From Diadema setosum (lineage: Eukaryota; Echinodermata; Echinoidea; Diadematoida; Diadematidae), in assembly GCF_964275005.1 (NCBI RefSeq), contig NC_092692.1, positions 10,645,643-10,709,642 on the forward strand: 64,000 nt of DNA. Direction: 5' to 3'. Shown here piece by piece: positions 46,700 through 57,469 of this stretch. The notes under the pieces were generated by a model. That model searched no databases, was not told the origin of the DNA, and saw only the letters and a program-made list of their open reading frames with translations. The position numbers and the translations under genes were made by a program. The number at the start of each line of letters is the position of its first letter. Position 1 is the stretch's first letter.

Positions 46700-47462
46700 T
46701 TCAATCTTGTCTTAAAAGAATATATCAGTTTACATTATTAAACACAATCTCGAAGAATGTTTCAATGTTCCAAAGGTTTGGTCCATTGTATGTTATGGAT
46801 TTTTGAGCAATTAATAAGTTGCGATTTACCCGATAAAAATTTTGCGAATTACGAGTGGGATAAGAATGAATCGTACTATTCAATTGAGAAAACTCATAAA
46901 AAGAAGCTGGGAGTAAATTATTCAAATATTTTGATATAAAAAGCTAACATGGAAATTTATGAAATTTGTAGATATCAAATTAATCAATGTTTTTAAGTAA
47001 TAAAAGAGTGGATTTGAATGTGCTTAATATCGTGAGCCAGTACAGATACGAATGACTTTCTTTAGGAGTAAGTAATTGAATAGGCACTTGAGTTTAGTCT
47101 TCGTACTCGTAGCCCATAGATTACAATACATAGTATAATCTTATGGTAGGATAAGGAAATTGTGAAGCATAAAAAGGGTATTTTCAGGAAGACAACTTTT
47201 AGTCTTAGAAAGAATACCAATATTTCTGGAGATATAAGTTGTAACATAACGTATGTGGTCATTCAAATTACGTTTTCATCGATGAAAACACAACGCACAT
47301 ATCTAACAGAACTTTTGCGTTTAAGAGGTACATTATCAATCATTATATTACCTGCAAGTTTTGTGTGAGTATTTATATGGTTAAAATGAATATAACGTGT
47401 TTTATCAATACTTAAGTGATCTTTTCCGGACTCATGCGTGCATTGTGCTTCATGATTCTCAC
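46700..47462 (-). mobile_element. LINE reverse-transcriptase relic
   Basis: From high to low coordinate the minus strand reads LSIDKTRYIHFNHI, then IMIDNVPLKR..., then a shifted-frame segment, then SYPTRNSQNFYRVNRN and KSITYNGPNLWNIE. These are the RT palm/thumb and C-terminal motifs of a CR1/L2-like element in order, broken by several frame changes. A TTAA MITE abuts its upper end at 47463 and probably split it. Confidence 0.65.
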
Positions 47463-47854
47463 TTAAAGGGATTGTACAGTACTGGTTGAGAAGGGGATTC
47501 ATGTTTTGAACATTCCTAAGTGAGAAAATGAAAACCCTCTTATGAAATATGAAAGAGCATGTAATTTTAAGAAGGATTCAACGTTTATTTGATGAAAATT
47601 GGTTTTCAAATGGCCGAGATATCACAAAAAGTGCTAATAATAAAAGGCGACATGCCACAACTTTATTAGGATCTTTTTGTTTCACCTTGTTTTTGGATAT
47701 CTCAGCCATTTCAAAACCGAATTTCTTCAAATAAACTTTTGATACCCCTTAGAACTGCATGCTCTTTGACATCTCATAAAGTGGTTTCTGACTATCTCGC
47801 AAAACGTTAAAAGCTAAATCCTCACCTCCGACCAGAACTGTACACACCCTTTAA
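47463..47854. mobile_element. TTAA-flanked MITE (piggyBac-type), copy 2
   Basis: TTAA at both ends. AGGGATTGTACAGTACTGG and the complement of CCAGAACTGTACACACCCT form the terminal repeats. 392 bp, highly similar to 18397-18789. Inserted within or next to the LINE relic. Confidence 0.85.
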
Positions 47855-48425
47855 CATATGCTTAATGTTAGGCTTATAATGTACGATGAGAAAAAAAAAA
47901 TCTTGTTAGTTAAACGTATAGATCGATATCCTTTGTAATTATTGGGCCTTATGAAATTGAGTGCATGAAAATAGTGCTTGAGCAAACCTGTACTAGATAA
48001 AGAATGTCTGTAATGAAGATGTCTTAGTAATTTACAGATTAATACTAGAAATTTAAACTTCTTGCAAATCATATCACGTTGTCAGGTCAATCTTTGGAAA
48101 AGCATAAAACAAAAAAGCGAAGAAGGGGGTTTTATTCATAATTTTTGGTCAGATATCCTGAAAATCAAATATGGCGTCTACATGACTTTAATATTACTTG
48201 CTGAATGATAACCACTTGACTGAGGTTAAATTTACCACTTCTTTTTGTAGTTTGATCTCTTTGATAGCTAAAACCACAATGAAGACCTTTCGCAGCAATT
48301 ATTTTGAGCAGTTGGTCAGGGAAATTTTTTCCCCCCGAATATTGACCTGCCAAATGCGTTTTGCTTAATAAAAAAAAAAAAAGAAAACATGGAGCCATGT
48401 GAAGCTTGAGATAAATAATGTTTGA

Positions 48426-48623
48426 TTACATAGCAATCTAATTAAACATAAAACACCCCGCATTCCCTTTACTGACAAAGTATTACGATTAAATAATCTC
48501 AGTCCACACCATGGATCCAGACGTATATTAACACGGAGACTTTTCGACAAGATTGGTTGTAGTTATTTACTTAGCCTACAACATCCTGAGGAAATGGAGC
48601 AGTATCACTCAGATATTCGTTAA
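48426..48623 (+). other. Unrecognised 65-codon open segment with A-rich tail downstream
   Basis: An in-frame stretch without an initiating Met ends at TAA 48621. It has protein-like composition (KTPRIPFTDKVLRLNNLSPH, RRLFDKIG, QHPEEMEQYHSDIR). About 150 bp later there is an A-run (48777-48790). It could be the last piece of a LINE or retro-copied gene, or a terminal host exon. I do not recognise the family. Confidence 0.25.
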
Positions 48624-49034
48624 TTGCACAACACTGCACAACGAATGATCGCAACTATGGAGCTGAGTTTTTAACAATTGAGTATCTGCATTTGATGTTA
48701 AATGTAATATGTGTTTAGTTTTGTATGTTGTTTAAATGTTTTGATACTGATAGTGTGATAAATCCAAATCTGCATTTAAAAAAAAAAAATTAAACAGCAA
48801 TTCGACAAACGAAGAATTGGAATGAAATGAATGTACTCTTACCTCTCATGCATTTCTATTCTATTTCCAGCTACACGTATAAATTGAAGAAAAAAAATCA
48901 CGGTAACTCATTTTTCAATCTATCCCACTTCGGTAACCAAGACCGAAGCGAATTTATCTGCAATTGTAGACCAACAAAACGAGTCACAAGTTGAAAATAC
49001 TGAACTGCTGTTCGCAGCCTTTCAAAAGGACACT

Positions 49035-49291
49035 TCACTGAATCGTGCATGTGTAATCCCTGTCTTCCATTTTCTTCATCACACGGTCGCCGACGACCAG
49101 ACATTGTTGCAATACCTTCAGCGTATCCAGGTGTTTCTTGGGGTCAAAAGCGTGCGACTGGTTGGTGAAGTTCTCGATCTCGAACAGGTAGTTGATGCCC
49201 ATCTCCTGTAGCCCGATGCTGAACTTCAACAAGACATCCTTGTTGACATCTGGGTTACCGCAGTTTGTGATGATGACAATCGGGGGCTCTC
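49035..49291 (-). CDS. Last exon of a GTPase-like protein (partial)
   Basis: The minus strand has a TTTCATCAG acceptor at 49292, then 84 codons to TGA at 49035. The text begins PPIVIITNCGNPDVNKDVLL and continues INYLFEIENFT, KKHLDTLKVLQQCL and MKKMEDR. The ITNxxxPD element after a hydrophobic strand, then a (I/F)EN(F/Y)T strand and an amphipathic terminal helix, resembles the end of P-loop GTPase domains of interferon-inducible/IFI44-like proteins in marine animals. The resemblance is from memory. GC content (~50%) and codon-like structure stand out from the surroundings. Upstream exons should lie above 49.3 kb but were not found, so the gene may be broken or have a long intron. Confidence 0.5.
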
Positions 49292-49523
49292 CTGATGAAA
49301 GAAGAAAAATGGAACAAAGAGCCTCAGCCGATTATTCAACTGTAATATAATACGTCTGCATTCCTTCTCAGCGTATGTAGGCAATATATTCCTCCACATG
49401 AATGGCCCTTCAGTTACGTGTATACATAAAATGCATTTACCTTGAAGACGGATTATAAGTACTGATGTTTACTAAATCCTCACTCATTTTTCAATATATC
49501 CCAGTCCACCACATCAAGATACA

Positions 49524-50760
49524 TTCACATTCATTCATTCATTCATTCATGTTTTTATTTTCATTTCCAATCAATATACATAGGTAATACAAATGTCAAA
49601 TGATAACATTATCTTGTAACATAATACATCTTGTTTCATAAAAGACTTGGTGGAAATGAAAATTAAGGGCTGCTAAAAAGCGAACTTTTATTGTGCAGTC
49701 CTCTCACTTACTGACGTGACATTATACATTAATACATATTTTACAAAGCTACAAAACATGTAACTGTACAAGTTAATCATTAGAAGTATACACTTTTCAT
49801 TACGTATCGATGGTAACATGAGGCATACGCATTCACACACACATACACACACATACACACGCACTCAACACGCACGTACACGCAGACACATACATACACA
49901 CACAGAAGAGAGTAGGGAAAGAGAGAGAGGGGGGGGGGGGGGTAGAGAGCGAAATGCAGGTCAGTATTCTCGATGCAGGGCGAAGAAAAAAGAACAACAA
50001 TTTCAAATGAGGTAAACTAATCATGGGGTACATATAAAGTAATCAGATATTTCTTTAAATTACCAGAAAATGATTTGAAACTAGTAGACTCTTTTATATT
50101 TTTCTCAAGGGAATTCCATAATTTTGGGCCACTGTAAATAAACGTAGATTTTGCAAAAAGAGTTCGAGTAAGGGGCAAATGATACTCATCTATTTGACGA
50201 GTGGGTATTTATGAATATTTTTATTCTTATTAAACATATTAAAAAAAAACCAAAGGAAGTGAATAATTTTGTAAACTATACATAAATTGACCAAGATAAT
50301 GATAATATAAATCTCTAACTTTCAAAACCTTTCTCCACAAATAAATCGTCAGTATGGGAATATCTATGAAGGTATTGCATATTACTCGAAGTGCTTTTTT
50401 GTAAAAATAATCTGTCCAAATAAGTTGATTGTGTAGTGCCCCATACTATAGTTCCATACGTTAGATACGGTAAAATTAACGTTGAATATAACATCAACAT
50501 TTTAACAGGAAAACAAAACTTTACTTTATCAATTACACCTATGTTACTGGAAATTGTACGGCATATACAATCTATATGTTGTTTCCAAGAAAGCTTACTA
50601 TCTATAGTTATATAGACCAAGAAATCTAACAGAATGAACCTGTTTGATTACTTAATTTTCAAAAATCATATCATGTGGCAATTTATCAGGGTTATTGCTA
50701 AATAACATCACATTTGTTTTCTGCAAATTAAGCGATAATCTAACATGCCATCTTCAAGCT
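49524..50760 (-). mobile_element. CR1/L2-like LINE, 5'-truncated
   Basis: Minus-strand order: a KxNVMLFSNNPDKL palm piece near 50750-50660, then ITIDSKLSWKQHIDCICRTI, KMLMLYSTLILPYLTYGTIV (thumb), and the C-terminal TFIYSGPKLWNSLEKNI near 50150. A 3' UTR interrupted by CA/GA/G runs (49830-49942) follows, with a (GAAT)n tail at about 49530-49550. The RT core upstream is missing and several frame changes are present. Confidence 0.75.
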
Positions 50761-52906
50761 GAGTTCATGGCGGGGAAGTGATAGCTTAGCCAAAATTCAA
50801 TGAAAGAATTAAAAAAAAAATCAGCCTTCCTGCTTGTTCCTCAATCATCGACATATCAGATGCACATATCATACTGTACAAAAGAGTGTTAATCAGCAGT
50901 CTTTCCTGCTTCTCCTAGCAGCCATAATATCATAGTCAAAGAGCCTGGTACTGCGACTGTATTTGCTGATGTATATCAGCGATCTTCTTCTTCGCTGGTG
51001 CCACAAGAAACCGGGTTCTCCACCATGTTGTGTATTGGGATCGATTTAGTTTACAGAGGTACACTCAATGAAGTGTCCTGGCACACTTGTGAGTATATTT
51101 TGGAGAGCACTTTATTCAAGAAATGTTTGGGAGCGATATCCTCTCGTCGAGCTTCAGGTTGCAAGTCCTCCTCTGAATCATACATTGCACTTAATCCATG
51201 AACATTCATAATACACATTGGTTGATTTTAATGGGTGAATGGGTGATTGGCGGTGGAGTCCTTATGTTAAAGAGGAGTTTTCAATTGGGCTAAACTTTGG
51301 TTGTTATAGAAACAAAGGCGAGACTAGTTCCAGAAAGGTAGTATTTTTGGATTTGGATTCAACAACGGTGATAATAAATCAGTGGGGGAAGGGCAAGATG
51401 TTTGGGTTGGACTCGGCTTTGCCGTAAAATAGACGAGGAGATGTATACTCAAAGGATGATTAAAGTCGATGACTCACTGGAGGTGGAGAGTATTGGTAGG
51501 GGTCATTGACTGGCCGGAGGTGAAGTGACGTGTACATATCCGGTCATCGTAGTGGAATCGGAGGGGATAGTGACAACTTTGTGTATCATAACAATATTTT
51601 CATAAAAAAATACTAGTATACAATGTAAATGTTCTCTTTATAGGGAAACTTTTGAGCTATGAGATCAAAGTTAAAATGCAGAAGGTAAAGAAAATGATGA
51701 AATCTTTATTTTCCCTATATCTTGGAAATGGTTCATGTTACCATCACGAAAATAAGTATAGCATGCATGTATTGCCTAACAGCGATTATATTGATAATTT
51801 TGGGGTCATGGGTCAAAGGCCAAGTGTCAAACGGTCATTTGAAAACGGAACAATCTTCTATTTGATGGTGAACTTACACAGTATTTTCTCTATACATAGA
51901 TAATCAACCAGTGCATTATACTGAACTAAGTATGTACTATACAGCGCGTCCCACAAAAAGAAAAAAAAAACAAAAAAAAAAAACCCACAAAAACACATGC
52001 TGATGGCACTTTAAATGAGTATAATTTGAAAATTACCAAATCATATTGTATCGTAAATTTTCATGTATTTTGTACAACTGGCTTAGATTTTATGCCATAT
52101 GGTCCATTGAATACAGAGATATGTGCCTTCTTTCAGCACTCATCGGAAAACCTCTCAATCCAAGTTTTGTTATTACGTTGAATAAAGTACGTAATCCAAT
52201 TGCGTGTGGGACGTTGTTTCTCCTGCTACTTTGTTGGGGTTCTTGAATGAGACTTTGCCTCATGTGGTTCATGTCAATGATTTCTCGTGTTCGAAATGTT
52301 ACTCCTCCCCCCGATCTGCCCCTGTTAAGGTTTTTTCTTGTACCCATTTCCCTGTATTTGAGCACATTTCTGAGTATTGTCGCTTACATGTTGCTCATTG
52401 ATTGAATTCTGCCTCGAATTCATCTTGTAATATAATCTGTTAAGATTTCGATCAGATTTCGTCATGTTTCACAGAACGCACAGGCGTAAATATGCAAGAA
52501 TTTCTATTCATCAAAGAGGGATGAATGAATAGGTCATCCCAACGTCCTGAACAAGAAAATGAAAATCCTTGCACATTTACGCCCGTGACTGGACGTGAAT
52601 AGATATTGCACCACTTGAATAAAAAACAAATCTTGTTAGCTGAATCTGACTACACATATGTACTGACTACAAAACTTGGATGGAGAGGCTTCCTGATGTG
52701 TAATGAAAAAATGCTCATATCTTTGTGATTATCAGACCATATCTCATTAATCAATCAAGAGGAAAATTGAGTAGATTTTCTTTTAAGAAAGGAGAAAGGG
52801 CATACACAACCAATGAAGGCTTGCTTATTATAGTGTAATTATGATTATTTAACTGTTCTACATTGTTCTCCGTTCCTGTATTCTTTGTTTTTCATCTCAA
52901 TGGATC
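50761..52906. other. No recognised gene
   Basis: AT-rich. At 51942 TA|CAGCGCGTCCCACAAAAAG looks like the left end of a mariner-type element, but no matching right end was found. A minus-strand frame at 52090-52365 is Arg/Asn-rich and unrecognised. Confidence 0.45.
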
Positions 52907-53467
52907 TTAAATGACAGGTTCACCTTCATAAATAAGCAATATTAGTAGAACACATCATTGAAAGTTTGGGGAAAATCGGACAATCCGTTCAAAAGTTATG
53001 AATTTTTGAAGTTTTTGTGCAGTAACCGGTAGTGGATGAGAAGACTACTGCAGTGTGTGAATAACTTAGATGTCACATGCGTACAACAATATAAGGAAAA
53101 TATAAAGAGAATTTCACAAAATTTCATCTTTTGAAAAAAAGTACACATTCCCCTGACTCGTTACTGAAAATGTTATGGGTAATATTATCCCCCCTGCCTT
53201 TAGAAAGAGGCAAGTCAAGTGCCCTTTTATTATGCGAAAAAAATGAAAATATGTTGAATTTTCTTTACATTTTCTTTATACGGTTGTACGCATATGACTC
53301 ACAAGCTGTGGTAGTCTCCTTATCCAGCGGTTCCAACACAAAGATTTTAAAAATTCATAACTTTTGCATCGATTGTCCAATTTTCCTCAAACTTTCACTG
53401 ATGTGTTCTACTAATTTTGTTGCATTCTCTCAATCCTTATGTTTATGAAGGTGAACTTGTCCTTTAA
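52907..53467. mobile_element. TTAA-flanked foldback MITE
   Basis: TTAA at both ends. GACAGGTTCACCTTCATAAA on the left pairs with TTATGAAGGTGAACTTGTCC on the right. Pairing resumes at several places across ~200 bp arms (ATTGAAAGTTTGGGGAAAAT with ATTTTCCTCAAACTTTCA). 561 bp, non-coding. Confidence 0.8.
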
Positions 53468-53721
53468 ATTGCATGCTGACAACGCCCCACACTAACTACA
53501 CAATGACAATTCATCAATTTAAAGACAAACTTACACACAATGACCTCACATAGTCCCGCAAAAGTAAACCAATAAGAGAGCAATAAACAACAAACAAGAC
53601 ATTTATACAACGTTCATGTTATCAGTTTCATTGTAGTCGAATGGTTTTTTCCCCGAAGGTGTCAACCAATATTCCATAATATTATGCTCGTCTGTAGGCC
53701 CATACAGTGCCTAATGTTTGT

Positions 53722-53946
53722 TTGTTTGTTTGTTTCATTTTCCATCTAAGAGGATGGCTGGATAGCCCATATTCAGCTGCAATAGCTGGTCTTTCATGGA
53801 GACCGTTTAGATGTAAGGTGGGACCACTTCACCGGGTTAAACACCCTGCTCTTTGCAATGAAGCGTAATCTTTTACGTGCATGAGTTGTGACTGTCACAC
53901 ATCGCAACACCATTTTACGTCCTATCAGAGGGACATGTGCCTGTAT
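53722..53946. repeat. Dispersed repeat of unclear class
   Basis: Follows a (GTTT)n tract. Contains GGATGGCTGGATAGCCC, CGGGTTAAACACCCTGCTC, TTTTACGTGCATGAG and TTTTACGTCCTATCAGAGGG. I recall very similar text as a common interspersed repeat in marine invertebrates, but the class cannot be fixed from this one copy. Confidence 0.4.
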
Positions 53947-54275
53947 TTATTCCTTTTCTTGGAGCTCGAGTTCACAATTTTCAATGAACAGGTGGACCTC
54001 TACTGCAAAATAGATAATATTCATCATAAGTCCCAATATATTCAAAGCTAAATGAAAAAGACACACGTACACGGCCCCAAACTAACTTAATTCAGGACTA
54101 CTTTTAATTTTAAATGCAGTTATTTGGAACATGGTTGCCTATTCACGAATATTAATGACCGACTAGATTCCGTCGCCAGCTTGACATGAATTTGAATGCT
54201 CATTGCTGAAATGAATGCTCCTCTCTTAAATATGAATGCTCCGGTAGTGAATTTGAATGCTCCGAAAGTGAATTG

Positions 54276-54853
54276 GACCCCGTTTACAGTGCGAGGCTCG
54301 GCCGCGGCTCGGCCGCGGCTCGGCCCAGCCCCGCTTCAGTGTAAACGCGCAAAAGGCCAAATGCGAGGCCAAAATTGGCCTCGCATTTGGCGTCGCTCTG
54401 GAGGTGGTCTCGGCCGCGGCCGAGCCCGGCCTCTTCTTGGTGTAAACGCAAACTGGGCCAAATGCGCGGTCAATTTTAGTCTGGCTTCCAGACCCTCTGC
54501 CCGTACTATTTCGCTATTCACGATATTAACCCCCTCAACGTGGAAAACTAGTATAGTTTAAGGTGGTTTTGTTCTGCAAAGGATTTTTCCTTCGGCAAAG
54601 GCCTTTGCCCGAACGGCGACTTCGTCGCCACGGAATCCAGTTGGCAAAGGGTCTGAAAACCAGGCTATACCAAATTGCGTTTGTTTACAAGCAGAGCGCC
54701 ACTACGACAAAATATTGAAAGGTATGAATTAAAAGCGCGGCCGAGCCCAGCAGTGTAAACGGACAAAATTGCGAGGCTCGGCCGCGCAATTGAGGCCGGG
54801 CTCGGCCGCGGCCGAGCCGCGGCCGAGCCCGGCCTCGCACTGTAAACGGGGTC
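54276..54853. mobile_element. Composite MITE, copy 2 (outer element)
   Basis: Ends GACCCCGTTTACAGTGCGAG and CTCGCACTGTAAACGGGGTC are perfect inverted repeats, and the GGCCGCGGCCGAGCC-type arms are better preserved than in copy 1. It carries the nested MITE 54479-54665 at the same internal TA as copy 1. Confidence 0.85.
54479..54665. mobile_element. MITE nested inside the composite, copy 2
   Basis: GTCTGGCTTCCAGACCC ... GGGTCTGAAAACCAGGC flanked by TA, 187 bp. It contains the small palindrome CCTTCGGCAAAGGCCTTTGCC that is also in copy 1. Confidence 0.8.
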
Positions 54854-55071
54854 TTCGAATGACCGGATTTTGGATTTGATTAATGATTCAGTGCTGCGAG
54901 CGTGGAATGCGTGAATTCGAATGCTTGGAATAGGAACTTGAATGACAAAAGTATGAAATTAACTGGGAATACCTTTATTAACAGCTCCAAACTGTCATGA
55001 AAGTTAATGCTCAAACGTCCGAATAATTGGTTTTTTAAACAATTCAGCTGTTCAAATGAAATCTTGTATAC

Positions 55072-55076
<5 letters not shown>

Positions 55077-55118
<42 letters not shown>

Positions 55119-55288
55119 AGTTGGCACCTTAGGGAGACATATTGGGGGGAAGTGTCTTCATTAGGGAGACAACTGGTCATTAAGGAGACAATTTTCGTGT
55201 CTCCATTGCGTAAATTGCCATTGAACATGTATTTTAAAATTTGCATATAAAACAAATGGAAATGTCTTCCAAATGACCCATCTAGGAG

Positions 55289-55318
<30 letters not shown>
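55077..55318. repeat. Two (TA)n tracts around unique sequence
   Basis: TA runs at 55077-55114 and 55290-55318. The ~175 bp between them has repeated GGGAGACA motifs. Confidence 0.85.
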
Positions 55319-55319
<1 letters not shown>

Positions 55320-55322
<3 letters not shown>

Positions 55323-56740
55323 AAAAAGCTACACTGGTTCTGTACACGGTCGGGACCCCTTCTCGCATAACTTATAAGCACTTAACATAAAAGAAGTTAC
55401 CCTTAAAAAATCGCTCTAATTTCTAAATCTGGAACCTTTGAGGAAATCTGGATACAGGGGCATGTAGCTTTATTTCTTAGCTGCCTTTCATGTCATATTC
55501 AGTAGATATCAGTCGGTCACGATTCAGTGAGCATACTGTAAAGGCAAAATGGTCACCTTTGAAGTTCACTAACTCATTTTCGTAACTACGATTTAATAAT
55601 ATCGGAATAAATTTCAAATTTCCAGCATAAGGAGGCAGGTAACATACAACTTATATCCTCCCTATCGTACCGTATGAATTGTGGGCGAAATTTCACGGTT
55701 GAGTGACCACTGAGAAAAAAATGCCGATACTGCGTATGTTACGCTTCAGTGAGCACAGAGAATGATGAGCAATTATGCAAATTAAATCCTTGGGACCTTG
55801 CTATTGGATGTTGATTTGGCGTTAAGATCTTGATTCTTGGTGACGTCATGAAGTCATGCATTAACTCATGGTAAAAATGAGCATATTATTAAATGAAAAG
55901 GTGCCAAATATCACTTCTGATAAATGTTAATGTCCTCCGTTGTTGAAAATGATATGGTTTGACAGTAAGGAGACAGATGTTTGTTATAATGTCCACATTA
56001 TTATACATGAGTGAAAAAAGAATACATGCCCGAATCTTTTACAAAATAACACACATTCAACACACACGACATGAACATAACCAAGTTTCTTCTGTATAAG
56101 CAATATGTCTGAACTTTTGCAGATTTTTTGATAAGATAATTCTGACAATGAAATGCCGATATTCACACATAACATGTAAAACTTCTTCATAAACACGAGG
56201 AAATTTTGTAAACCTCAAGAATTCAATTCGTTTAAAATTTTATTAAGAATAATTTGTTACACACGAAATTGACATACGCTTGCAATAATGCAAGAACAAG
56301 ATGCTTTTTGTTATTCTGATTTGTGAATGACAAAAGGCGTATTACAAGATTCAGAAGAAAAAAAAAAACACTGAATGAAGTATGAAAAACTGATTACAAT
56401 ATAGCAATATGCATGCACTGCTTGAAATTCCTTTCAAATTGAAATGTAAAGTATTTTTTTAAAATTTAAAATTAAGTTTGATGTTATTTTTTGACGTCAT
56501 TCAGTCATGAAAGGGCCGAAGTTGTATAAAACATCTGCTTCCCTATACATGTACTGTCAGATCATTATTCTTAATAATGGTGAAAACTGATGCTGAAATT
56601 TAGCACTTATTATTGTATTGACAGCCTGTGTTCATGCTACAGTGAGTTGATAATTTTGAAATCTTACACAACACAGCAAGGGTAAAAGGGTTTTCCTGCC
56701 CCATGTGCTCATTGAAGCGTTATGGAACGCCATTAAGGAA
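55320..56740. other. No recognised gene
   Basis: AT-rich. Only short frames of low-complexity composition were seen. Confidence 0.5.
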
Positions 56741-56744
56741 ACAA

Positions 56745-57215
56745 TACAAAATTCATTTCACTCCAGCCAATATTCATTTCACTTTTAACAAATACATTTC
56801 ACTCACAAACATTGATTTTACTTTTTATAAAAATACATTTCACTTTTCACAATAATACATTTCACTTTTAAATTAAAATTCATTTCACTTTTCACAAAAA
56901 TACATGTCACTTTTGCATTAAACTTCATCTCACTTTTCACAAAAATATATTTCACTTTTGAATTAAAATTCATTTCACTTTTCACAAAAATACATTTCAC
57001 TTTTACATAAAGATTCATTTCACTTTTCACAAAAATACATTTCACTTTTACATAAAGATTCATTTCACTTTTCACAAAAATACATTTCACTTTTAAATAC
57101 AAATTCTTTTCACTCTTCACAAAAATACATTTCACTTTGGCGTACCATATCACTCAGACGAAACCATTTCACTGCGCTAAAACCATTTCACTCTGATAAA
57201 ACCATTTCACTCCGA
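56745..57215. repeat. ~45 bp minisatellite (TTCATTTCACTTTT units)
   Basis: Tandem units of the form TACATTTCACTTTTacataaaGATTCATTTCACTTTTCACAAAAA, seven or more. Because the period is a multiple of three, the minus strand stays open for 111 codons as a VKCIFVKSEMNLYVK-type 15-residue repeat. It lacks any signal, splice or conserved domain and is best read as a by-product. Confidence 0.85.
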
Positions 57216-57469
57216 TAAAAAAAAATACGTTCCTCTTTTTTCCCGGCCAAAAGGTGGCGCCAGTCTGAGAGGAGTCACAGTGCCATGGCACTTAGCACTG
57301 AGCTGAGGTGAGTGGCCGCCCAGCTGGCCGGCTGGCTATGCAGTACAATGTACAGTACCTAGATTTAGCGCGCTACGCTGGCGCGGAAGCGACGCGAGGC
57401 GAGCTAGCAGTCGACGGTCCTCGCCTCGGCCTCACTCACATGCACGCTCGTGCCGTTACATGCATACTA

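Noticed and set aside
51942-52215. Mariner-type element starting CAGCGCGTCCCACAAAAAG
   Set aside because: The left end and a TA are clear, but the right end shows only GTGTGGGACG without the rest of the inverted repeat, so the element cannot be bounded.
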